Positions 26,601 through 38,600 of a stretch of 64,000 bases of DNA are shown here, in pieces (positions within the stretch are counted from its first letter, which is position 1; every line of letters starts with the position of its first letter). The notes below the pieces were generated by a model, which was given only the letters and a program-made list of their open reading frames with translations, did not search any database and was not told where the DNA came from. The stretch is from positions 7,517,001-7,581,000 of the forward strand of contig NC_088308.1 of the NCBI RefSeq assembly GCF_910592395.1, given 5' to 3'. The DNA comes from Lineus longissimus. Taxonomy: Eukaryota > Nemertea > Pilidiophora > Heteronemertea > Lineidae. Both the position numbers and the translations under genes were made by a program.

Positions 26601-29600
26601 AAAGCGAGAACATTTTGCGCCGTCGTATTCCGATTTGGCAGGTTAGTGGTGAAATCTGCTTTTAATTTTGCAAATTAACATATTCGTTTTTCTAGTTCTA
26701 ACGTTGTCTGAATTAAAGATGCTTTCCCAATGCTTGACTGGTCTGGCAAGAGACATTGCCAGGAAAACGTGACGTCATTTTGGCCATTCTTCTTACCGCA
26801 CGCCCTCTCTCTCCGTAAAAGTTCCTGACATGGTGTGAAGTGGGAGGGCGCACAATGGGAACCACACTGCCGCGATGTTAATAGTTTCTATTTATAGAAT
26901 TCAGCGGCAGAGATTTTAGGCACGGAAAAAGTGGATTAACTCGGCTAATCTCAATGGATTTTACCCAGGAATGTTTTCAAGGCGAGAGAAACATCTGATT
27001 TAAGTACTGCGCTTATTAGATTTCATGTTCAGGCCGAAGATTGGCCTAAAACGTGGACGAAAAGAGTGCATTATCGAGTGTTGGAGAGGTCACGTGATTG
27101 GACGAGAAACCTGAACAAAGTTTTCGTGCTTTTAGCTGTCAACATCAATGGCTATAATATACTCCTACAGAATAGTAGAACTAATAGAACTAATTTCCGA
27201 AGTTTCCAATAGTTTGAACACAAATCAAAACATCGCCCATCAGCTGGACTCAGATCTGCATAAATTACGATAAATAATGAGGTCGTCGCTTCAATTTCGC
27301 AAAGAAAGTTGACTCCATTCGAAGGTTGTTTTGACCAAATTCTGTTGAACTCATCGTTATGAGGGCATTTGAACACATTCTCGTTGATCTTTTTTATAAA
27401 CGTGTGAAGTTTCGTACCAAAATACGTTTCCGTAAAGGCTTAAAAAGAAAATTTGTCACTTACAAAATCATCGCTCCGGTAGAAATAAAAAGATCACCGC
27501 CATTTTCTTGATGATAGTACTCCAGGTAACCGGCGGGAAATTTAAAGCGGGGTCATCCGGGGTCAAACAACAGTTTTGCTCACTACCGCCAACTGGTGAT
27601 ATAAATCGACACTAATCTATTTTATATCAAAACTTCTGTATCATGAAGACCTTTTCAACTTTATTTCAAGCTTTTATCTGCTTGAATAGAGCGTCAAAAA
27701 ATTGTTTTTTCATTTACGCATTTCGCCCCCTGGGGAGCTGAATTTGAGTCGAATCGCCCAAATTTTTTTCCGTAAGCAACATTTTCTGCGGTGTTTTAAG
27801 CAAGACTAGATTTGAAGTGCCTCGGTTGTATGATTACAAAATGCCCAACTTTGTCTACAGATGGCTAGATGGAAGGACGGACACCAATCGAATAGCTATT
27901 TGACTAGCTCCGCTGACTTTTGTCAGCTGAGCTAAAAATGCTAAGTACATGTATACACGACAAAGAGATTTGCAAGAATGATAAAAAATATATTATATGT
28001 TGATTTTTCGTTAGCAATACGGACATGTAGAATGACAAATTCATGAGCATCTTTAGCTTAATACTGAAGCCTAATACGTGCCGATTTACCTTCAAACTGC
28101 CTTCAAAATATGAATAAAGTTTCTGTGCATGGCCCTTTCTTTACCAACCCTTCGATAAACCTGTTTCACTCCCGAGATCACTCACTTTTAGAACCTACTA
28201 TAGCTATAAATATTTCGTAGGCCAGTCTTGGGCCCAAACCAATAAGCACTTCTGTCTCCATTCTGGGCCATCCTTTTGAGCCAAATGTCATTTAACACCC
28301 GTGCCTCTTCATCAATTCTTCTTGTCCGATTCTAGTTCTGCGATCTTCATATAGTCACAAATCTCTGCCATGGTGGTGTGCACATGGTTGTAATAACTGT
28401 TGAAGTTACTACTCAGGATCGGTATGGATAAACCGGTAATCATCAGCCCACAGAAAGTACAAAAAGTCCCCACGAAGTATCCCGGCCACGCGTGAGGGTA
28501 CATGTCACCGTAACCAACGGTCGACATAGTGATCACTGACCACCAACATCCCTCCCAAGGAGACATGAAGACACCATCAGTCCCGAGCTCGGCGAGGAAG
28601 ATGAACACGCTGAAAAACAAAACACCACAGACCGTGAAGGACATAATGGTCAGGAGCTCTGAAGCACTTTTAGCCACCACCATAATCAAAACTCTAAGAC
28701 CAACGAAAGCATTTGACAGGCGAATTAGAAGAAGTGGTCTCAGCATCCCAACTGAGACGTAGCCCAGAAACATAAGTCTTAAACCTGGGGTAATCTCGAT
28801 CCTAGCAATCAGAAGCGGAACGCTCATTGTTTGAAATGTGACATTTAGAAACACTACGATAACTTCGATTAATTTTGCCGACGTATAAAACACCCGTTTG
28901 TAAGGACAGGTCACTATCCGTACTATCAAATCAAAGAGTATAATTAGGGTTACAAAAATATCAATGATAAGGTAGGGAGTGCCTACGAAGGGGGATAACC
29001 AGAGTCTGGCCCACTTTTCCGACTGGACCAAAGCGAGAACTTGATCATCCGTTGGGTAGGTCCAGTTTGTAGGAAGAGGATCTCTGAAGTTTACGTCGCA
29101 TATCAGCATTGTGAACAACATCCAAAGAATCACCATTGAAGCCATGAAAACTGACCAACACTGAAAGAGGAAAAAAATATTTTGAGCGAAAGACATTTTA
29201 GTTCAGATAGGTTGGACAATCAGACAATGACAGAAATCGCAGCGACCACTTTTCAAATGTTGTCCTTTGTAAATCGATATCGTAATCCGACAACAGCCTG
29301 ATAAGTGATAGCACATTTCTGTCCATTTTTCTGCTGATACGTTTAAGAATATTGCCAAGATGATATATGCACCCTATCTGAAGAACAGTCCGATCTGCTG
29401 AAGACCTTTTTCAAGGAGATGGCGATATCAGAACCTTAAAGGTTTTGATGGTCATGATCTAAAGATGGTTCATGTCACGATACCTCTAACTGAAGTTTTT
29501 AGCCGTATTCTGACAGTTGATAATGCTAAGGGAATATTTCATCAATTCAGAGATGATGTGACAAGTACAAAGTACCTTTGCTTTCGTTGATGAGACCGGG

Positions 29601-32600
29601 AACTCAAGGAAAACCCACAATTCTGTCGCCCTCTTCTTCCAACCATGACTCTCCTCCAGACAACCGATTGATTTCTCGAAGTTGCCAAGTATTTGTTCCC
29701 TGACGGTAAGAGCAATTGTCTTCTCCGCAATAGCTGAAGTACACTTCCCTGTACAACAAGGTGCAATCATCGACCTAGGAATGTTCCAATACTCCATTTC
29801 GTTGAGTACTTCGATGGCGCATGTCTCTGACGGTACGTGCACCTCTCCTTCGCTGTGAGCTTCAAGGATGATGCTAAACAAATCGGGCTTCCGGTTAAAG
29901 TAGTACGCACAAAGTTCGCCATTGTACCCTTGCTGTGAATGCAATGCAACAGCTAGGCGAGAGTCCGGGATTTTGAGAATAGTCTCTCTTGGTGCGAGGA
30001 AGGGTGTTCCTCTGATGTTGATGTTGATTAAATCCATGCCGTCATCTTCCTCCGGAAGAGTCTAATCTTGCAGGAGGGTTTGCTGGAAGTAGTGGGAAAG
30101 GGTGTCCTGACTACAAAGCTTGCAAATGTAGCAAAGGGCGAAGAGCAAGAGGGTAACATCAAATAAGGTTGGAAAGAAGTGAGGGCATACCCTGTTGTTG
30201 ACTTACCTCAACTGAGTTCTCCATTGCATAGATCTGGTGCAATCAAAAACCCGTGTTTGTGATGGTCTTCCGATCACATTGTTGTTTTCCGCATTCTGAC
30301 AGATGTTCTCTGACATTAGCACAATATTGCAATTACTGTTACAAAATGTCCCATGATAGAATGTCAAACGTCATAAGCAGGTAGTTACAAGCACTAGTCT
30401 TCATGAGCCTCCAGATGTACCTCTGTAGGAAAATGACGAATTGTATTCAATCTGTAGCATGGGTAAACACGTACACTGAATAAATGAGATCCTCATCTCT
30501 CTGGTATACCGCTGAAACTGTATTCCAAGCTACCTCAATCAATATCCACCAGATGTGGTCCACGAGTATGATGCTCACAAGCAGTTCCTCTTGAGTTATA
30601 GCCTTGTCAGGCACATTATTTCCCCGACGGCAAAATCCTGATTTAATTGACTGCTGCTATAGCAGACATTGCGAAACACGAGAGTGTCCTCGATCACCAG
30701 AGATAAAGTGGGTAACCCCTACACTTCATTTTCTTGTGACTGTGTAGAAGCACATCAATGACACAATACGTTTGCTGCTGTACTTTTTATAAAGGATATT
30801 AACAAATGGTTCATCCTATTTCATGCCTTTCTCCAAAATATAAATCGATGACAGATCCATATTCTCTCCTTTGAGCACATTCCCCAAGAGGCCACAATCC
30901 TTGTTGATGCTGCTAGCATCAGGCATCACTCGCCTCCCTCTTCACTCATTGTTGCTGCGGCACTCGGAGAAACAGATGAATTATAACTTCCCACTGTCCT
31001 TATCGTCATATATATCCTACTCGATGTATGCTACCAGCGCTCGAGGTTATCTCAAGGAACAAACCATCGGTGACTGAACAATTTCGGCGTAGGCCTATGT
31101 CTCGATCGCTTCAGCGGCGTGTGTTGCATCTTGCTTGTCATAAAACAGAAAGCACGGTCGTCTAGTCAGCAAAGCACTTCAATGTCGAGACGCTGAATCA
31201 CAATTTACCACGATCCTTATTGCCAAATAGGTCGTGGGCTTCATCCCATCCTCATGCTAACTATCAGTACTCAGGGAACAACAAATCAATAGCACTGAAA
31301 TCCCTTAGGATCCATTTCCCACATGAGCGAAATGCCGTAGCTTCCTACATGCATTAGCCTATACGGGAGCTATACGACAGCTGCGTCGATAACTGTCAGT
31401 TAGTGAAACCCCTCCGATTGGTAACCATGCGTTTGCCATTTACGTTTACTGTTCTTCATTGTGGGCTATAGAGCGCAAACCCTCGGTATGTTGCCTATCT
31501 CAAGAAGGAAAAAAATCGATGACAGATAGCTTCCAGGCACTGGCCGGATCCGTCGCACACCTCAGATCCATGAATACTGTATGACCGATTACCCTCATCC
31601 TATTCATGATGTTGGAAAATCACTCAAGGCACTCCAGAACGAGTATTAGATCTGCACATCCTTCCGATTCATCCTTATCTGAGGTAAGGAAGAGTGCGAT
31701 GTGTGATCCAATCTCCCCAGTGTCACTTAATTGAGGATCACTCCATCTGGTGAGATGGATTAAAATTTACCCGTCTAGATTCACACACCTGACATTTGCT
31801 TCGAAGGATGTTTCCCCTGATGGGATAGATGTGTCTTTCACGACATCTCAGTTAATACGTTAGTCTTTATGAATGCTTGGTATCATCTGTAAGATGTGTC
31901 CATATTGGCCATCCACCCCTAAGAAGTAGACTCATGTACATTACATAATATTTTTTGACTATTGCTGTAAAAACCGGGGCGCTTTATTATAAAGATCACT
32001 GTCGTTCTCGGAGATGAAGTCGGTGTGGGTGTCGGAAAAGAACCGAGCACAACCTCTCCATATGGCGAAGCCAGAGCGGGCGGGAATTGTGTAGAATTTT
32101 GTTGTTTTTATTTATTTATTTATTCAATCGTACATAATAGTACATTCAACAGAGTGCAGTGCTGTATTGTGCAGTGAGAAAAATGAATAGATGGAGGAAC
32201 ATTTTAAAAACAAGTTAGAAACAGGCAGCGAATGCCACAACTAAGTACCAGTGATACTCAATTGAACTTGTTTATACAGATATTATATTGGCCATCAACA
32301 AATTATTTTTTTAGCTTACAAGTAACATTTTGTTAGGTCTTCTTGGATTTGATCTGATTATGCTATATCGTGAATATACATGAAGCACGGGAAGTGGAGG
32401 CCAAGGTTTTGAGGGCATTACACGTTTACATGGCGGCAGGGTCGTTCACATAACAACCACCAAATACGACCAGATTAAGGGGAGTCCAAGGGAGATAGGA
32501 ATTCCCCTTGGAAGTTGTTCTTCTCCAACAACACACTCCATTTAGCGCGGAACACTGCGAATTGGTATTTCATGGTTTTAGTCGGTGATTCAGGCATTAG

Positions 32601-35600
32601 TTTTAGGCGCTTATCCTGGAGCTTAGAATATCACAGTGCCTTAGTGGCACGAGGTCATTGTAACATCTCACCAGTGGGTCCATGGATTATAACAATCATG
32701 TGCTCAAGTTTTTTAAAGACTTTTGATAACTCGTAGAAAATATGTATACATGCCACGCAAAGACTGAAAACAATCTGATCATGTCATTATGGATTTACAC
32801 TTGCTGAATTTCTGCGTATATTGCGTTGGATTGTATTTGTTCAAAGCGTCATTGCATTAAGATCAGATTGTTCATGAAAAGTTTGAATCAAAAACATCAT
32901 TTTTCCAAAACATTTCACCAACTTGTAGCGCTGAAAACCGTCAAACTGCGCAACAAATAGAGGTATGTGGCAAACTCATTGCAATGTCACGTACGCGCCA
33001 TCAGCCGACACACTCTTAAAATTAATTAGCAAAAATAACTAATCTTAAAGTAATCTTTACTACATTGGAACACGCATTTCCTTTTGCACCGTCTGTGATT
33101 AGTTGTTTAACTATCGAGAGACGTGTTTCATAATTGGCGTAGCTTTTGTATCACATTGGGCGGAGGTGGTTTGTCAGAAGAGGTTTGTTGATGCAAATTC
33201 GGTGCCGCTTATGAATCATGAAATAGACAATTGGATGAGCCTTCCAATGAATCATCATGATGACATCTCCCACAACCCGCCCTGGGAGAGTGAGAATCTC
33301 TAATTGGGAAACTAACAAAAGGTTATCCATCGATCTCCCTTCTTTCAATTGCTACGTCCCAAACAGGTACATTGGTAATTTGAAGACGAATCTAGACAGT
33401 TATTTCAAGGGTTTTTCGAGTGGGAAGATTTTGCAAAGGGAATCGATTCGTGGGGCCATATGCTCCGATGACTGGCATCGGAATAATAGCCGTGCTTTAG
33501 AACTGTTTTTCTGATGTTGCAAAGATGGCAAAATCTAAATTGGAACAAAAGCTGTTCGTTTTCAAAATTCAAATTTAGGACAAGGCAGTTAAGCGGCTAA
33601 GGTAGGGGCGTTGTTGGATTGGTATATCTGATTGATTCTGTATTTCATCTTTTGCTCACGTAATCATGGTGTTACTGGGCAGGCTGAGACTATTTTGTTG
33701 CCATTCAGGGCAAATGCGGTATGGGAGATTTCAACGGTCAATGTGCAACACTGAGTGGCCTCCGTGCAGTTTATGGACTCTGTTTTGATTAACTTTTAAT
33801 CAAAAACTACGTTGGGACTGTGTAAATATTTTCTTGAGAGTGGTCAGTTTTTTTAGGATATAAGATAAAAAGTAGGATGACTTGAGAATCAATTTTACGA
33901 TAGGCCTACATCTGAATTCTTTTGAATGACCTATTCGCATGATGTTGGCCGATCTAGATGCTGAAGGTGTGGTCAAACCTATCGAATAATTCATTGCCCA
34001 CGGGTTTGCACAGGTCGATTTTGGGACAGTCTGAAAATGTAGTGCTAGTATGTATACTAGTAGTAGGTGATGGAGGTCAATGCAATTAAAGCTAAATCTT
34101 GGTTCTACAAGCATAAGACCCGCTCTCTTGACTTCCTCAACCTATTCGTGTTGAAACACGCGAGATAGATGAATATTGACTTTTCAAGAAGGAAAAAGAG
34201 TTGACCTGTTTTATAAAGAAGGCATCCATAACGTCTCTTCACATGTTACTCATAATGCCCATTTCACGTGTGGCCATTTTTTCAGGAAGTATCGCTGAAC
34301 ACTTTTAGCCAGAGGGCCTGTAACTGAGATCTTTAGCAAGCCACTTAAGGACATTTTTGCACTGACTAAATTAAAATTTAGAAAAAAGGATCAGTGAAGC
34401 CTTCTTGAGTTCAATACCGGTCTTCTTGACCTGAACGCAAATAACCCTTATCGTATATGGCAGGTTCTTGACCAACTTTTGTCAGGGATGAATAGTAAAT
34501 CGCTTGCTCGTTCGTGAGTGTGAATACTCCAAGAGTATGGGAAATACGTTTCGAGTAAGTGATGAAGTGAATAGTATATAAACAGGAGCAAGGTTGGGGC
34601 AGTTTGCAATGTGATATCAGCATGAATTTAGACGGAGCTGTATATAGTTGCCTTTCTAGCTCCTGGTTTCGGACCCTTCGCTGGTTTGAATTCGTTTTCG
34701 GCTCAAATTTGAATGTAGCCTGGTATCTGTTGGACAATAAGGAGTGCCGAAACACGTTCAGATACGAGTAATCGGATTTCATCCTTCTTAAAATTTGTCC
34801 AGGAGAAAGGAGAGGACATGTTGACAGTGAAATCGTTGCTAGTTGTATTCTGTTGGACTGTGTTGCGGCTTGAGGACTGCAATAAACTCAAAATGGCAAT
34901 GGCTGCGCATCCGTGTTGGTCGGTTGGTTGGTTTGGTAACTCAACTATATAGTCATCGGGTTTCGTCAATTTCGGATATCTATCTTAAAATACTTCAAAC
35001 TTAACCGAAATGACTTGTGCGCAGTGTGCTGGTGTTGGTGATAGCTTTGATTACGAGCATGTTATGCATGACGGTGAAAAGAGAGTTAGATTCTTACTCG
35101 ACCACAGAGCCAGAGGTGAGTAACAAGAACGTTTTCAGTAAACGGTCTTGCTCGACCACAGAGACAGACGTGAGTTGCAAGAACGTTTTCAGTAAACGGT
35201 CTTACTCGACCACAGAGACAGACGTGAGTTGCAAGAACGTTTTCAGTAAACGGTCTTACTCGACCACAGAGACAGACGTGAGTTGCAAGAACGTTTACAG
35301 TTTCGTTCTTACTCGACCACAGAGCCAGACGTGAGTTGCAAGAACGTTTTCAGCTGCGCTCTTACTCGACCACAGAGCCAGACGTGAGTTGCAAGAACGT
35401 TTTCAGTAAACGGTCTTACTCGACCACAGAGCCAGACGTGAGTTGCAAGAACGTTTTCAGCTGCGCTCTTACTCGACCACAGAGCCAGACGTGAGTTGCA
35501 AGAACGTTTTCAGTAAACGCTCTTACTCGACCACAGAGCCAGAGGTGAGTTACAAGAACGTTTTCAGTAAACGGTCTTACTCGACCACAGAGCCAGACGT

Positions 35601-38600
35601 GAGTTGCAAGAACGTTTTCAGCTGCGCTCTTACTCGACCACAGAGCCAGACGTGAGTTGCAAGAACGTTCTCAGCTGCGCTCTTACTCGACCACAGAGCC
35701 AGACGTGAGTTGCAAGAACGTTTCCAGCTGCGCTCTTACTCGACCACAGAGCCAGAGGTGAGTTGCAAGAACGTTTTCAGTTACGTTCTTCCTCCACCAC
35801 AGAGCCAGATGTGAGTTGCAAGAACGTTAACAGTTTCGTTCTTACTCGACAACAAGGCCAAAGGTGGGTTGCAAGAACGTTTTCAGTAACGTTCTTAATC
35901 GAACAGAGCCAGAGGTGAGTTGCAAGAACGGTTTCAGTAACGTTGATACTCGACCACAAAGACAGAGGTGAGTCGCAACAAAGTTTTCATTCACAAACGC
36001 ATAACCAGCCAGTGACTCTGCTAGGTTTTCAGCTCAATTTCGTCTTGTTGAAGCTTATTCGCATTCAATTGAAATTTTTTAGAGATCGAGCTCATTTCCG
36101 ATGCTACCATTTATGGTGTTACTCTGTGAGGTGTTGATTTCAGCGGTTACATGCGAACCAATTTGCTAATAAACTGTCAGCTCGAATGCCGATATCTAAA
36201 AACAATAACAATGCTGACTGGTTGGTTTCGAATCAGGTTAATTGGATTTTAAGTGGTGGGTTGCAAAGGCATTGAACATTGAAAGCCAGCACCTCCTCGA
36301 GTTACTTCCATTGAATGTGTGAAAAATGTAGAGGTTTTCAGTTGGATCAGACGATATTATTGTTACCACTTTTGCGTTTTATATGAGTCAATAAAAAAAA
36401 CGAAATTGTCATTGAGAAAAAGTACACTTCCGACATTTTTAGAACTAGCGAAAATGTTAAGCATTTTTGTATCCACAGCAGTTTTGGTGAACAGAATAGT
36501 GACCTTCATTCAATGTTGAATGTTTCAATAGTCAATCCCAATAATTAAGCGATGGGGGTCAACACATGGGGGGGGGGGGGTAGGGTACATCAAATTCATC
36601 TCCTCACAGAGCTGTTGATAGTGTTATTGAGAGTTTGAAAACTCTGATGTCACTTTGAGGCATATGTCCAGGCTTAAATTCAATAACTATGTCACGCCTA
36701 CATTCTTTCAATGAAGACACACCTTATTTCCACGAAATATGAGTGTTACATTGAAAGTTTCATTACCAATGGATTCAGATGTTATCGAACAACAGAGTTG
36801 TGAGCTAAATACGTACATTGTATATGAAAAGATATTGATTGAAATGTCTCAATATTATTTGGGGCTCGTTTCAATAATGAATGCGGTATTTAAATCTCAA
36901 TCACAAATCTCAACAACTAAATTTTTGTAACAATTGCATACCTAAAATCAATGGAACATATGAATGCAGAGGGTTGCTTTTGATAGTCACATTAGAAGTG
37001 GCTATTCACTCCAATGCCTAATTGGTATTTCAAAATTACAATTACAAAGGATTTGACTACTGGGCCTTTAGTTCAGCATTCAATTCACCCTGCGGCATCC
37101 TTAAATTCTTAATAACGCTTTATTAGAGCATGGATACTATTTTCGACGTGGAAACATGTGAGTATGAACAAAGTCTGACCATGCGTGGTGCCATTTTGAA
37201 AACAAAGTCTGACCATGCGTGGTGCCATTTTGAAAACAAAATTCGAAAATTTCTTTCCATTGTTTTACCGAAGTTGCCTCCGGGATGTTACTAATTGGTT
37301 AAATAGGTACATTTACTAGATGTACGTCGACTGAAGTAACGATCTTTTGTCGGCTTTAGCAAAATATCATTACCGTCATAACATTGCCCCACCCTTATTG
37401 ACATGACTTTTGATGCTATTTTTCCTTGGAGAGAGGAGCCAGATCGCCAGCTACGCAATACAAATTGTACCATACCCATAAAACTTAATTGGCGCACTTG
37501 AAAATAAACACTTAAAATTTCTAGACAACTAATAGATTTTATGTTTTTTCTAATTCAGTACTTGACGCGAGACGCACATTTAACAAATAACGCTGAAGTA
37601 CATGAAAATTGGCAGAATGCCTATTCAGTTGAAGTGATTTTTTTTTGTCAGTTTACCTTAATCTATCCGCTTAGAAGCCATTACCTAGAGGGCCCTAAGG
37701 ACGCATTCTTACCCATGCTTAAATGACCGACCTCGGTATGAAATATTTATGTAACCTCAATAACTTGAAACAACCTTCGAAGACTGTTTATTTTATGTAT
37801 CAGCCAAATTACAGCTGTGCTAGAAAAGTTAAGGATTGTGATTTAAGGTACATCATGTTGTCGAAAAAAGCGTGTTTAGGTGAATTTTACAAACAATATG
37901 TTACTTAATAGGTTCACACAGCTTCTGATTATTTTGCCGGCAACGCGTACGCAGACCTGATCGACTGTTGTTGTGTATTAAATGTAAGTAAAGCGTTTTG
38001 ATACAGACACTGATCAGTAAAAAGCGCTATGATAGTGACAGTTGTGGTATATACGTACATGTAAAGCGCTTTGCCACACATACCTTGGTCAGTAAAAAGC
38101 ACCTATTTCAAAGCTGTCATGATTATAGTTATGTTTATGCCATTCTTCGTCTACACATACTTATTGTATCGATGGGAAAGCCTTGAGAGACGGCATTCAT
38201 AATTTTTGGTTACCCCTTCACTTGGCTTTTAACAGAGTAGCGTATTTCAGATTTCGGCCTTTCAAGAACTTTTGCCAAATTTCGATAAAAGAAAGTAAAT
38301 CATGGTCGTTGTGTTAACAATAATACCCAGTTTATCCATGCGATTTCCTTCAAAAAGAGCATCGAACTGGTAGCAATAAATGCATAAAATGCGTATTTTG
38401 ACCGCAGGCACAAGAATTACGCTGTGCGTCTTGTGAAATATGTTACGCTGTATCCTCCGGCTGCTTTCCTTGTGTTTGTAAAGCAAGATTTATATGCAAG
38501 AATATTCTAATGAAATAAATAGCGGTAGCCTTAATCTGTGGCCAAGCATGTGGCACTGTGGTTGAACGCGCCGGGGTGAGATTCTTCCAAGGTCAGCCTT

